This document shows, one piece after another, positions 39,901 through 54,900 of a stretch of 64,000 nucleotides of DNA. The translations under genes and the position numbers were made by a program. Where the stretch lies: NCBI GenBank assembly GCA_022376925.1, contig JAIOJX010000004.1, positions 127,559,123 to 127,623,122 of the forward strand. Reading direction: 5' to 3'. Each line of letters starts with the position of its first letter. The stretch's first letter is position 1. This DNA comes from Tragulus kanchil. Taxonomy: Eukaryota; Chordata; Mammalia; Artiodactyla; Tragulidae. The notes below the pieces were generated by a model that saw only the letters and a program-made list of their open reading frames with translations, searched no databases and was not told where the DNA came from.

Positions 39901-42900
39901 ACCAGGGAAGCCCCCTATTCTGTTTGATTTGTTTTATTTTCTCTAACATAAATCTTTCAGAGCAACAGACATGATGCATAAATGTCTTCATATATACTCT
40001 TTAACAACTGTGATATTTTCTTTTTATTTTCAAAGAGTTTGGTTGAGGTAATAACAAACAGTGATGACCATATCTCAGTTAGAGCTACGATCCTTTTAGG
40101 AGAGCTTTTGCATATGGTAAGTTTAACAACTTCTGATTATATTTTGTACCATTAATGATTTAATTTATGAAACAGGGATCTTTTAACAATGTTACTTGTG
40201 TTATCGCAAAAAAATAAGTTTGCATTTATTTGCTTGTATATCTTTGGATTACAAAGAGCCCTTGATACTTTATACGTGTGTGTGTGAGTGTGTGTGTGTG
40301 TGTGTATACATGCTAGTTTTTAAAATGAAACAAGTATAAAAATTATAAAGTATTGAATACTACCTTTTTGATACTCACTTTCAGTGTTGATATTTTGAGT
40401 CCTAAAAATGTTTTTGACTTCTTACCTAAAATTTACAAAATTACAAAAGTGTAGATATTCAATCAGCTAGGAATGGAATTGATACATAGCAGTCAGTGCC
40501 TGAATTTTAAAAAACTTCGTGGGAAAAAATCTAAATATAACTGACTTATTTGTATATGTACTTCTCTGTAAACTTGTAGGTTGAGGTTTGGGAGATAGGA
40601 ATCTTTTTTGGGTGGGGTCATAATTTTATGACATCAGTAAAATGTAGAAACAAGGAACTATCAAAGTGATCTGATAATTTCTACTCCCAGCAGAACAGCA
40701 GTGAGGGTCCTCTAATCATTTGCAAGTTAGAAATTTATATTTCTAAGTGTATTACTTCATTAAACACTAAATGAAAAGAACCGCTTTGAACTCAGGAAGA
40801 AGGAACTCCATGGCAAATCTTTTGAAATTATGTTATGACTTGTTATTGTTGACAGACTGTTTTTAGTTTTTTTAGTTGTTTCTGGTCCCCTCCATCACTA
40901 GGGTTTTTTTTTTTACATAACAATTCAGCTTTGTGAGTTAGGAAAAGAGAATTTAACAGTTTAATGATCACTGTCTTGTTTCTTAGTAAATTATTTTGCC
41001 CATCTAATGAAAAAATTAATATTGCAGATTCTCAGGTGTGATTATTTTTGTTTTAGTTAAGATACCATTTCTATAAGGATATCAATATCTCAAATTATTT
41101 GCTTTTATATGAAGGAATCTAATAAGTTTCATCCATTCCCTATGTCCATACACGAGAATGCTGTGATTCCTTTGATATATAAAAGCTAGTCATTTTGCGT
41201 ATAGCAGTGTTAGTTCAGTGTTTGTTGTTCTTACATCTTGTGGCTTCCACATTTAATTTATTTGTGTTTATAAGTAGAAACAGATTGGTAGGATTTTGTT
41301 AGGAGAATGGAAGACAAGTTTCTTAAAAGACCGTTGGAATTATAAGACAAACCTGTTTTGAGAAGGTGGCTTTTAAACCTAAGAAGTCAACTTACAAATT
41401 ACGATACTGCATCCAGCATTTTAAATACTACTTTTTTTTTTTTCTCCAAGATTTATTTATTTATTTATTTGAGGGGGTGGGGTGGGGAGGGAGGGGAGTA
41501 GGCTGGCCACTTCTATAGGTCTTTCATTTATCCATTTTCATCCATCTTTGTTCTTTCGCCCATGTGGGCCTCCCATCGCGGTGGCCTCTGTTGTAGCAGA
41601 GCACCGGCTCTCTGCGCATGCACTCCAGAGCTCCGGCTCGGTCATTGGACACATGGGTCCCGCCGCTCCACGGCACGTGAGATCTTCCCAGGCCAGGGAT
41701 CGAACCGGCGCCCCTTGCAGTGCCAGGCGGTGTCCTTACCCACTGGACCACCAGGGAAGCCCTAAATCCTACTTTTAACTTAACATTATAGTACTGAGTC
41801 TAAGCTTTGACATACAGTCCTTTTAAATTATTTAAGAGTTGAGTTTAATTGGGGTACTGCTTATAATTTATAAGTTACAATAAAGGATCCATGGAATTTA
41901 GAGGCTTATTAATGTAGTATGAGCCTGTATCCTTATATTTGTTACATCTCATTCTTGTTGAAAGTAGACAACATAAAAATTAATAATAAGTATGTATTAT
42001 AAGGTAAGTAACTTCATGAACAAAATCTCAGCCTTTAGCATTATGTCTATGGATAATCTGTAACATAAAATACTGTTTTTCACCTTTTGTAAAATATTTC
42101 ATTTTAGGCAAACACAATTCTTCCTCATTCACATAGCCATCATTTGCACTGCCTGCCAACCCTAATGAATATGGCTGCATCCTTTGATATCCCTAAGGAG
42201 AAGAGGCTGTAAGTATTGGAGCTCCAGCAAAATGTGTTTCCAGTATATTTAATACCCACTTAGATGTCCTTATCTTTTTTTAAAGAAAGTAATATATATA
42301 GGTTATGCCTGGGAGTTTTTTTAGGGAAGCCTTTGGATAAAGGGCAAATTAATGTTTTTTAAAAAATAATTTGTATTTTAGGCTACAAAGTTGTTCTTAC
42401 ATCTTGTGGCTTCCACATTTAATTTATTTGTGTTTATAAGTAGAAACAGATTGGTAGGATTTTGTTAGGAGAATGGAAGACAAGTTTCTTAAAAGACCGT
42501 TGGAATTATAAGACAAACCTGTTTTGAGAAGGTGGCTTTTAAACCTAAGAAGTCAACTTACAAATTACGATACTGCATCCAGCATTTTAAATACTACTTT
42601 TTTTTTTTTCTCCAAGATTTATTTATTTATTTATTTGAGGGGGTGGGGTGGGGAGGGAGGGGAGTAGGCTGGCCACTTCTATAGGTCTTTCATTTATCCA
42701 TTTTCATCCATCTTTGTTCTTTCGCCCATGTGGGCCTCCCATCGCGGTGGCCTCTGTTGTAGCAGAGCACCGGCTCTCTGCGCATGCGCTCCAGAGCTCC
42801 GGCTCGGTCATTGGACACATGGGTCCCGCCGCTCCACGGCACGTGAGATCTTCCCAGGCCAGGGATCGAACCGGCGCCCCTTGCAGTGCCAGGCGGTGTC

Positions 42901-45900
42901 CTTACCCACTGGACCACCAGGGAAGCCCTAAATCCTACTTTTAACTTAACATTATAGTACTGAGTCTAAGCTTTGACATACAGTCCTTTTAAATTATTTA
43001 AGAGTTGAGTTTAATTGGGGTACTGCTTATAATTTATAAGTTACAATAAAGGATCCATGGAATTTAGAGGCTTATTAATGTAGTATGAGCCTGTATCCTT
43101 ATATTTGTTACATCTCATTCTTGTTGAAAGTAGACAACATAAAAATTAATAATAAGTATGTATTATAAGGTAAGTAACTTCATGAACAAAATCTCAGCCT
43201 TTAGCATTATGTCTATGGATAATCTGTAACATAAAATACTGTTTTTCACCTTTTGTAAAATATTTCATTTTAGGCAAACACAATTCTTCCTCATTCACAT
43301 AGCCATCATTTGCACTGCCTGCCAACCCTAATGAATATGGCTGCATCCTTTGATATCCCTAAGGAGAAGAGGCTGTAAGTATTGGAGCTCCAGCAAAATG
43401 TGTTTCCAGTATATTTAATACCCACTTAGATGTCCTTATCTTTTTTTAAAGAAAGTAATATATATAGGTTATGCCTGGGAGTTTTTTTAGGGAAGCCTTT
43501 GGATAAAGGGCAAATTAATGTTTTTTAAAAAATAATTTGTATTTTAGGCTACAAAGTAGTTTAACTTAGTAAAATCAACTTTTTCTAGCATGTTTTTAGA
43601 CAAGGACATACATTTTCTATCAGATCAGTGGAAATACTGAGATTGAGAGATTTTTGGATTATTTTATGTTTTGAGCAATAATTTAGTCTCTTTCTCAATA
43701 TCTGATTTACACCAAATTAAAGCATGAAGACTAACAATATATATATATTTTTTGATATGTGTGGTTAAAAATGTTGAGGACAAAAAGATGTTGGTATTTA
43801 GTAACCCATACTCTAGATAGTGAAGTAAGGTAAAAGGTTTTTTTTTTTTTAATTAAGTAATTTATTTATTTTTGGCTGTTATGGGTATTCACTACTGCTG
43901 CAGGCTCATCTCTAGTTACAGGAAATAAAGGCTACTCTTCAGTTGAGGTGAGCAGGCTTCTTGTTGCAGTGACTTCTCATGTTGTGGAACTCGGGCTATA
44001 GGGCTCACGAGCTTCAGTAGTTGTGGCTCTGAGGCTCTAGAGCACAGGCTTAGTAGTTGTGGCTCACAGGCTTAGTTGCTCCGCAGCATGTGGGAGCCTA
44101 TGGGAGCCTCCGGGATCCGGGATCGAACTCGTGTCTCCTGAATTGGCAGGCAGACTCTTTACCACTGAGCTACCAGGGAAGCCCAAGGTAAACTCTTAAT
44201 GCTGAAGGAAATACCACAAATATAGAATTTATAGACTAAAGTCTAGTAATACAATTGTAAGTCTGCTGGAATTCCAGTGCTAATAATAAAATATATTTAA
44301 AAACATAAGATGGAGGATCTTGATTGGGTGGTAATAGGAATTTTTTTCATCTGGTAAAGTTTATGTCTGGTCCAGGGATGTCTTTTTATTTTTTCTGTTA
44401 TGATCAGAAAAATTTATATATTTATGCTTCATTATTGTGTTTCTGTAATGTTTTAAAATGTAGTTCATTAGCTTAGTCAAAACTAGGAATTTTGTTGAGT
44501 TATACTACATTCCTGAAAAGTTTATAGTTAGTTTTAGTAATTTAAAAGTACATATAAAGCCCTCACTATAAATAATAATCCAGCAAAATTTCAGTGGTCC
44601 TTATCTTTTAAAGAAAGTAATATATATAGGTTATGCCTGGGAGTTTTTTTAGGGAAGCCTTTGGATAAAGGGCAAATTAATGTTTTTTAAAAAATAATTT
44701 GTATTTTAGGCTACAAAGTAGTTTAACTTAGTAAAATCAACTTTTTCTAGCATGTTTTTAGACAAGGACATACATTTTCTATCAGATCAGTGGAAATACT
44801 GAGATTGAGAGATTTTTGGATTATTTTATGTTTTGAGCAATAATTTAGTCTCTTTCTCAATATCTGATTTACACCAAATTAAAGCATGAAGACTAACAAT
44901 ATATATATTTTTTGATATGTGTGGTTAAAAATGTTGAGGACAAAAAGATGTTGGTATTTAGTAACCCATACTCTAGATAGTGAAGTAAGGTAAAAGGTTT
45001 TTTTTTTTTTAATTAAGTAATTTATTTATTTTTGGCTGTTATGGGTATTCACTACTGCTGCAGGCTCATCTCTAGTTACAGGAAATAAAGGCTACTCTTC
45101 AGTTGAGGTGAGCAGGCTTCTTGTTGCAGTGACTTCTCATGTTGTGGAACTCGGGCTATAGGGCTCACGAGCTTCAGTAGTTGTGGCTCTGAGGCTCTAG
45201 AGCACAGGCTTAGTAGTTGTGGCTCACAGGCTTAGTTGCTCCGCAGCATGTGGGAGCCTGTGGGAGCCTCCGGGATCCGGGATCGAACTCGTGTCTCCTG
45301 AATTGGCAGGCAGACTCTTTACCACTGAGCTACCAGGGAAGCCCAAGGTAAACTCTTAATGCTGAAGGAAATACCACAAATATAGAATTTATAGACTAAA
45401 GTCTAGTAATACAATTGTAAGTCTGCTGGAATTCCAGTGCTAATAATAAAATATATTTAAAAACATAAGATGGAGGATCTTGATTGGGTGGTAATAGGAA
45501 TTTTTTTCATCTGGTAAAGTTTATGTCTGGTCCAGGGATGTCTTTTTATTTTTTCTGTTATGATCAGAAAAATTTATATATTTATGCTTCATTATTGTGT
45601 TTCTGTAATGTTTTAAAATGTAGTTCATTAGCTTAGTCAAAACTAGGAATTTTTGTTGAGTTATACTACATTCCTGAAAAGTTTATAGTTAGTTTTAGTA
45701 ATTTAAAAGTACATATAAAGCCCTCACTATAAATAATAATCTTATTTATTAATTTTAAATCTACCAATGAAAATACTATTATTTAGCAGGTTGAAGTTGT
45801 ATTATAAACTGAGGGTATTAGGGATCATCAGTTTTGATTTCATGTTTATATTGGTAGTGGTAGCATTCAGCTTTTATTTTAGTAGTTTTTTCATGGAAAA

Positions 45901-48900
45901 ATGTACTTTCTCAGAGTTTGGTAGACCTGAACTCTGTGGGTCAGCTTACGGTCATGGATTTTAGCGTTCATCAGGAATTCAAATTTGCCTTCAAATTTCT
46001 AGTAATAATAATCTTAGAATGATTTTTTTTAGCTTAGTATGCTCTCTCTACTGATAAGTATTTGATAGTCTGGGCACATCTCAAGGTTTTTAGATTTTGA
46101 ATCCAGTTTGTGTTAGAATTTCTGAAGTTGAGACCCGACTACCATCACATTTTTGAAAGCTGTACTTTTTATGCACCACAAACAGAGATTTAAAAATAAT
46201 GTTTAAAAAGATCCTATTTACAGTTGCAGATCAGTGGAGAAAATAGAGACTCTTCAGTTAATATTGGAATCATTGATTATCCAACCTCATACCATAAACA
46301 AAAATCAATTTCGTATGGTTTAAGGCCTTAAATGTGAAAAGCAGTTTTAAAACTTAAATAAGAAAATATAGAAAGTTCTGATCTTGAGGAAGAAGTTCTT
46401 GAAACTGACCGACAACAAAACTACTACCACAATAGAAGAAAAAATTAGTATGTTTCATTTTTTTTCTAAATGTTTTATATATTTTTTAAACTTATTTATT
46501 TGGCTATGCTGGGTTTTATTTGCGGCATATAGGGATCTAGTTCCCTGACCAGGGCTCAAATCAGGGCCCCTTCACTGGGGACACAGAGCCTTAACCACTG
46601 GACCACCAGGGAAGTCCCTAGTATGTTTCATTGAATCTGAGTAATTAGTGTTTCTTCATACAAATCAGCAGTATTGTTTTTTTCCTTTTTGGTTCCAAAT
46701 TTGTTTAAAGCATTAACTTTTTAGAAACAACCACCAGCCTGAATTAATGTAAGTTTTAATAGAATACTTTACCAAAGTGATATCTTTAAAATTGTTTTTA
46801 TACTACATTCCTGAAAAGTTTATAGTTAGTTTTAGTAATTTAAAAGTACATATAAAGCCCTCACTATAAATAATAATCTTATTTATTAATTTTAAATCTA
46901 CCAATGAAAATACTATTATTTAGCAGGTTGAAGTTGTATTATAAACTGAGGGTATTAGGGATCATCAGTTTTGATTTCATGTTTATATTGGTAGTGGTAG
47001 CATTCAGCTTTTATTTTAGTAGTTTTTTCATGGAAAAATGTACTTTCTCAGAGTTTGGTAGACCTGAACTCTGTGGGTCAGCTTACGGTCATGGATTTTA
47101 GCGTTCATCAGGAATTCAAATTTGCCTTCAAATTTCTAGTAATAATAATCTTAGAATGATTTTTTTTAGCTTAGTATGCTCTCTCTACTGATAAGTATTT
47201 GATAGTCTGGGCACATCTCAAGGTTTTTAGATTTTGAATCCAGTTTGTGTTAGAATTTCTGAAGTTGAGACCCGACTACCATCACATTTTTGAAAGCTGT
47301 ACTTTTTATGCACCACAAACAGAGATTTAAAAATAATGTTTAAAAAGATCCTATTTACAGTTGCAGATCAGTGGAGAAAATAGAGACTCTTCAGTTAATA
47401 TTGGAATCATTGATTATCCAACCTCATACCATAAACAAAAATCAATTTCGTATGGTTTAAGGCCTTAAATGTGAAAAGCAGTTTTAAAACTTAAATAAGA
47501 AAATATAGAAAGTTCTGATCTTGAGGAAGAAGTTCTTGAAACTGACCGACAACAAAACTACTACCACAATAGAAGAAAAATTAGTATGTTTCATTTTTTT
47601 TCTAAATGTTTTATATATTTTTTAAACTTATTTATTTGGCTATGCTGGGTTTTATTTGCGGCATATAGGGATCTAGTTCCCTGACCAGGGCTCAAATCAG
47701 GGCCCCTTCACTGGGGACACAGAGCCTTAACCACTGGACCACCAGGGAAGTCCCTAGTATGTTTCATTGAATCTGAGTAATTAGTGTTTCTTCATACAAA
47801 TCAGCAGTATTGTTTTTTTCCTTTTTGGTTCCAAATTTGTTTAAAGCATTAACTTTTTAGAAACAACCACCAGCCTGAATTAATGTAAGTTTTAATAGAA
47901 TACTTTACCAAAGTGATATCTTTAAAATTGTGCTATCCTTGCCCCAATATTAATTGAATTTTTTTCCTCATTAGACGAGCCAGTGCAGCTTTGAACTGTT
48001 TAAAACGCTTCCATGAAATGAAGAAACGAGGACCTAAGCCTTATAGCCTCCATTTAGATCACATTATCCAGAAAGCAATTGCGACGCATCAGAAACGGGA
48101 TCAGTATCTCCGAGTTCAGAAAGATATATTTGTTCTTAAGGTACTAATGTAGAAGATGCGATTTTTAATTTCCTAATTATTAACCACTGTATTTTAGTAG
48201 GCATACACATGCTTGAGTTTGCAGCTTTATTCACCTGTATGGATTTTCAAAAAGCTTTTAAGTTTCATAATGAATGGGCTGAGTTTTTACGACATTTTAA
48301 AGAACCTTGATAATTCTTCTTAAATGAAAATTTGTTCTTTTTTTTTTTTTTTTCAAAGAAAAACAACTTTTTTTTCTTACTACTTTCTGGTGATTGTAGG
48401 ATACAGAGGAAGCTCTTTTAATGAACCTTAGAGATAGCCAAGTCCTTCAACATAAAGAGAATCTTGAATGGAATTGGAATCTTATTGGGACCATTCTTAA
48501 GGTATGATAGGATAATTCTTGGTAATAGCTTGATTGTTTTCATTTTATTATTAGTTGCAATTCATCATAATTATATGTTTAGGAATTGATAAGTACATGA
48601 TATAACATATTATGTTTTTTTAGTGGCCAAATGTAAATCTAAGAAACTATAAAGATGAACAGTTGCACAGGTATGTAAGAACTGTTTTGCATTTAAATTT
48701 GAAAAACTTAGATTTGCATTATATTATGCCTTATACCTGTTAAAAGTAATGATTGATGTTTTAAAGATACATTCATACATTACTAGTTGATACTCAGTTA
48801 GGTACATACTGATACATAATTTTTATGTGGTTCGTGTTTATTACCAGAAAGCATCAGCCTTTTTCATTCTTTTTTTGGTGGACCACCAGGGAAGTCCCTA

Positions 48901-51900
48901 GTATGTTTCATTGAATCTGAGTAATTAGTGTTTCTTCATACAAATCAGCAGTATTGTTTTTTTCCTTTTTGGTTCCAAATTTGTTTAAAGCATTAACTTT
49001 TTAGAAACAACCACCAGCCTGAATTAATGTAAGTTTTAATAGAATACTTTACCAAAGTGATATCTTTAAAATTGTGCTATCCTTGCCCCAATATTAATTG
49101 AATTTTTTTCCTCATTAGACGAGCCAGTGCAGCTTTGAACTGTTTAAAACGCTTCCATGAAATGAAGAAACGAGGACCTAAGCCTTATAGCCTCCATTTA
49201 GATCACATTATCCAGAAAGCAATTGCGACGCATCAGAAACGGGATCAGTATCTCCGAGTTCAGAAAGATATATTTGTTCTTAAGGTACTAATGTAGAAGA
49301 TGCGATTTTTAATTTCCTAATTATTAACCACTGTATTTTAGTAGGCATACACATGCTTGAGTTTGCAGCTTTATTCACCTGTATGGATTTTCAAAAAGCT
49401 TTTAAGTTTCATAATGAATGGGCTGAGTTTTTACGACATTTTAAAGAACCTTGATAATTCTTCTTAAATGAAAATTTGTTCTTTTTTTTTTTTTTTTCAA
49501 AGAAAAACAACTTTTTTTTCTTACTACTTTCTGGTGATTGTAGGATACAGAGGAAGCTCTTTTAATGAACCTTAGAGATAGCCAAGTCCTTCAACATAAA
49601 GAGAATCTTGAATGGAATTGGAATCTTATTGGGACCATTCTTAAGGTATGATAGGATAATTCTTGGTAATAGCTTGATTGTTTTCATTTTATTATTAGTT
49701 GCAATTCATCATAATTATATGTTTAGGAATTGATAAGTACATAATATAACATATTATGTTTTTCTAGTGGCCAAATGTAAATCTAAGAAACTATAAAGAT
49801 GAACAGTTGCACAGGTATGTAAGAACTGTTTTGCATTTAAATTTGAAAAACTTAGATTTGCATTATATTATGCCTTATACCTGTTAAAAGTAATGATTGA
49901 TGTTTTAAAGATACATTCATACATTACTAGTTGATACTCAGTTAGGTACATACTGATACATAATTTTTTATGTGGTTCGTGTTTTATTACCAGAAAGCAT
50001 CAGCTAATTCTTTTTCTGGTTATTTACATTCTGATTTTAGTTTTGGAACAAGTGAAGTACTTGAGATAAAAGTTTTCTCAAAGAGTATCAGCCAAGTACT
50101 GATTTTAGCTTTGATGTATGAGAATGATGTAATAAGACCGTTGTGGCTCCCTCGCAAAATGATGACTGTTTTAAATAATCCAATTCTAACTTCTCTTGTG
50201 TGGGACTTTGCAGGGTTATTCATTCTTCTTCCTCTTTACAGTGCCCCTAACCAGTCACACCTTCCAGAAAACATGCTCATGTTTATAGCATATACGGCAC
50301 TTCAGGGTCCTGTGCTGTTTCCTCATACCCCATGCATTTTTATTCCTTTTGAGTTTAATTAACCAACTCCCAGTGTTGTTCTCTTTGGGATAAGAGAGCT
50401 TTTGCTTCATGTTTTTGAGAAGTTCATATCACTGATACTGTTATTAGTTATATTAATCTACTCAGTGATATTTAACTTACAATATTTGTATTAAGTTTTG
50501 ACAAATATATAGGACACATAGATTGCAATGGGGATACAGAATCAAAGCCCTAACTTTTCAGATTCTGTGAGAACAGAGAAGTCTCATTCAACTTTATTTG
50601 TCCAACTCCTCGACGTGGCATCTTTATTAGATTGGACTGTAGTATAGAAATTAAATTGAACTAAATTAAATGGAAGCGTGGAACATAATATTGAAAATTT
50701 AAACATTGATAGCATTTTATTATTAGGTTGGGCTTGGTAATAGCTTGATTGTTTTCATTTTATTATTAGTTGCAATTCATCATAATTATATGTTTAGGAA
50801 TTGATAAGTACATAATATAACATATTATGTTTTTCTAGTGGCCAAATGTAAATCTAAGAAACTATAAAGATGAACAGTTGCACAGGTATGTAAGAACTGT
50901 TTTGCATTTAAATTTGAAAAACTTAGATTTGCATTATATTATGCCTTATACCTGTTAAAAGTAATGATTGATGTTTTAAAGATACATTCATACATTACTA
51001 GTTGATACTCAGTTAGGTACATACTGATACATAATTTTTTATGTGGTTCGTGTTTTATTACCAGAAAGCATCAGCTAATTCTTTTTCTGGTTATTTACAT
51101 TCTGATTTTAGTTTTGGAACAAGTGAAGTACTTGAGATAAAAGTTTTCTCAAAGAGTATCAGCCAAGTACTGATTTTAGCTTTGATGTATGAGAATGATG
51201 TAATAAGACCGTTGTGGCTCCCTCGCAAAATGATGACTGTTTTAAATAATCCAATTCTAACTTCTCTTGTGTGGGACTTTGCAGGGTTATTCATTCTTCT
51301 TCCTCTTTACAGTGCCCCTAACCAGTCACACCTTCCAGAAAACATGCTCATGTTTATAGCATATACAGCACTTCAGGGTCCTGTGCTGTTTCCTCATACC
51401 CCATGCATTTTTATTCCTTTTGAGTTTAATTAACCAACTCCCAGTGTTGTTCTCTTTGGGATAAGAGAGCTTTTGCTTCATGTTTTTGAGAAGTTCATAT
51501 CACTGATACTGTTATTAGTTATATTAATCTACTCAATGATATTTAACTTACAATATTTGTATTAAGTTTTGACAAATATATAGGACACATAGATTGCAAT
51601 GGGGATACAGAATCACAGCCCTAACTTTTCAGATTCTGTGAGAACAGAGAAGTCTCATTCAACTTTATTTGTCCAACTCCTCGACGTGGCATCTTTATTA
51701 GATTGGACTGTAGTATAGAAATTAAATTGAACTAAATTAAATGGAAGCGTGGAACATAATATTGAAAATTTAAACATTGAAATACAATCCATTGCTTTAT
51801 AAATTCAGTTGGTTAAATTGTACCTGTTGCTTTTATGGTTGACTTTTTGCCTAATTGTGAAAAAACTGAAAATCATTGTGTGTTAGCATTTGCTTGCAAT

Positions 51901-54900
51901 TATCTAGTATAAGTTCATAAATACAATAGAAGAAAATTTATATATTCTAGATTAAAAGAGAGTGAACAAAAAAGACCGAACAGTAAAATAAATTGTGTAC
52001 TTATCAAAAAAAGAAAGAAAATTTATATCCAGATGACTTCATCATATTTATCCAATTGTACCTTCTAGCTATGTTATATCTGCATTTTTCTTGCTAGCAT
52101 CTTTCTTCACTATTTTCTGTCAAGCATCTCACCATTCTTATCTCACAAAAAATTTTTTTTATAATGAAGGGGATTATTTTTGTTTGTGTGTGTATGTATG
52201 TATGTGGAATGTACCAAATGTGTCTATTAAATTTCTTGCCATTTACCTCAATGGTTTAAACCCAGAACATACTCAAAAGCTCTGATTATGTTTCTAAAAT
52301 AATTGTTGGTATTACTTTGTTGCTGATTTTATATTTTAATCTTAGGTTTGTACGAAGACTACTTTATTTTTACAAGCCCAGTAGTAAGTTGTATGCCAGC
52401 CTCGATCTGGATTTTGCCAAGTCCAAGCAGCTCACAGTTGTGGGTTGTCAGTTTACAGAATTTCTTCTCGAGTCTGAAGAGGTAATAGGCACTTTGAATG
52501 TTTTCCAAAGCAAATGTTTTTCACTGAATTTGCCCCCTTCTTTTTATTTCTAAATATGCATAAGCTATATTTAGAAACATACAGAATGAGCCCAGACCTG
52601 GATTTTTATCTTGACTTAGTCACTTGCTATTTATGTGACTTTGGACAAGTGATTTGCCTTCTGGAAGACCTGGTTTTCTCTTTGTAAAATGGAAAATAAA
52701 ACTATGTTATGCAGCATTGTGTTGGACTAACGGGATTAGAAAGAGCAGATACTGAATGATTAAAGTCCGTTATTAGTATAACTTCATTGTTATTAAATTT
52801 TTTGACTTGATTAGAATTGCTTTTTCTTACTGTACGCACTAATTGCTTTTCTAGCAATGTCCTAATGCGTTTGCTTTTAGGATGGGCAAGGATATTTAGA
52901 AGATCTAGTAAAGGATATTGTTCAGTGGCTCAATGCCTCCTCTGGAATGAAACCTGAAAGAAGCCTTCAAAATAATGGTTTATTGACTACTCTTAGTCAA
53001 CACTACTTTTTATTTATTGGAACACTTTCTTGCCACCCTCACGGAGTCAAAATGCTGGAAAAATGCAGTGTATTTCAATGGTGAGCATTCCTAGATTCTG
53101 TCTCAGTATATGCCCAAACTTTATTTTTAATGTGATCACAGAGGGTGTAGTCTTTAGTTTGTGTACCTTTGTTTGCTAAGTTCTATTAAAATACAAAAAA
53201 AATTTTAATTAGAGTTGTCTTGATGCTCCGATGCTTTTTGAAACATGTGATATTGGTTAAGTGCTTTCTTTTAGAAATGCTTATTAGGAATTTAAAAATA
53301 TTTGTTGAATTAATGAATCAGTAATTTTTTGGTAACTTTTATTATTTTCATCCTTTTTTAGTTTACTTAACCTTTGCTCCTTGAAAAATCAGGATCACTT
53401 GCTAAAACTGACTGTTTCAAGCTTGGACTACAGCAGAGATGGATTGGCTAGGGTCATCCTTTCCAAAATATTAACAGCAGCCACTGATGTGAGTATAAAA
53501 TATGCAGTAAAGCTATAAATTTGTAAGTAGTTAGTTAAGTATTTTATACGTTTTAGCCTGATTAAAATTATAATTTCTAAGACTATCGGATGGAATTTGA
53601 GTTTATTTTAAAATTTTAGTTTGTCCAGAGAATGCAATATAGTACCAATATTTTTAAATAAAAAGAAATGCTTTGAAGCAGCTAGATAGAAACAGTATTT
53701 TACTAGGACTAAAACAATATTCTTATCAAGGACTAGACTGTCAATTTCAGTCTTTCTGCCCTTTTCAAATGTAAAACTCTCCCAAAATAAAGTCAGATGG
53801 ACTGTCCATAGTGAAGTTTGGGTGGTGGTTGTTGGGTTTATTTTTGTTTGTTTGTTTTTAATATTTACACTTATCTTTATAGGCCTGCAGGCTGTATGCA
53901 ACAAAACATTTAAGAGTATTATTGAGAGCAAATGTTGAATTCTTCAATAATTGGGGAATTGAATTACTAGTGACCCAGTTGCATGATAAAAACAAAACGA
54001 TTTCTTCTGAAGCTCTTGATATTCTCGATGAAGCATGTGAAGACAAGGTGAAGTTTCATTATCTTAGAGTAAAATATTTAGACATGAATTTTTATGAAAG
54101 TATTAAAATTTGATGGAGAATTACGTGAAATTATAATGTACATAATGTGGTTTTGGAAGTAGTTTACTATCTTCATGCAGTTATTAATTTGCCTAATTAT
54201 TTCTTTTAGGCTAATCTTCATGCACTTATTCAGATGAAACCAGCTTTATCTCATCTTGGGGACAAAGGTTTGCTTCTCCTCCTGAGGTAAGTTTTAAGAA
54301 AATTTTTCTTGAAGTTATGTTTTTTTGTGTGTGCTCTCTGACAGTGTCTTTTAAAGCTGAATTCATAACTGCAAAGGAAACACTTTGAAGAATTTAGCTG
54401 TTAACTCCTAAAAGAGGCCTGTTTTAGAATATTGGACATCCTTTAATACTGAAACTATGTCTTTTCACTGTTTTCCATAATGTTTCTTTTACGTTTCTAT
54501 GTGTCATCATTCTTTTCATGGCATTTTCTTTACTGTGGTTGGATTTATGTTTTTTGCAAAGATTATGAAAATGTATTTGTATTTGAAATTATAATAAGTA
54601 ATGATTGACCTTTTAGTTTTAAGAAGGCACTGTTCCTAGAGTCTTTTTGCTGCTTAACCATATTTTGTTTGAGTTATTTAACTCCTTAAACAATTTTTTG
54701 TGAGACCCAATGTTAAACTGTTGCCTGTTTTACTCTATAGATTTCTCTCCATTCCAAAAGGATTTTCCTATTTGAATGAAAGAGGTTATGTAACAAAACA
54801 ATTGGAGAAGTGGCACAAGGTAACTTTCTATTGAATAAGTTTCAATTTGTATTTTCTTATATTTGAGGATTTTTTAAATATCAGTATTTTAAAACAAAAG

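Larger units (their letters stand above)
41224..43556. repeat. D11: direct duplication, period 1,166 bp
   Basis: 41224-42389 is followed directly by 42390-43556. It duplicates exon E13 and one SINE. Confidence 0.95.
43432..45741. repeat. D12: direct duplication, period about 1,161 bp
   Basis: 43432-44580 is repeated at 44598-45741, including a long CHR-1-type SINE. The 17 bp at the junction resembles a deleted form of 43389-43432. Confidence 0.95.
45662..47931. repeat. D13: direct duplication, period 1,137 bp
   Basis: 45662-46795 is repeated at 46799-47931, intron only, with one older SINE in each copy. Confidence 0.95.
47735..50004. repeat. D14: direct duplication, period 1,144 bp
   Basis: 47735-48858 is repeated at 48879-50004. 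It duplicates the whole block E14-E15-E16. Confidence 0.95.
49662..51780. repeat. D15: direct duplication, period 1,071 bp
   Basis: 49662-50709 is repeated at 50733-51780 and creates a third copy of E16. A few single-base differences exist, for example at 50295 versus 51366. Confidence 0.95.

Noticed and set aside
49970..50362. 130-codon frame present twice
   Set aside because: It lies in an intron between E16 and E17, has no recognised domain, and its duplication is due to D15.
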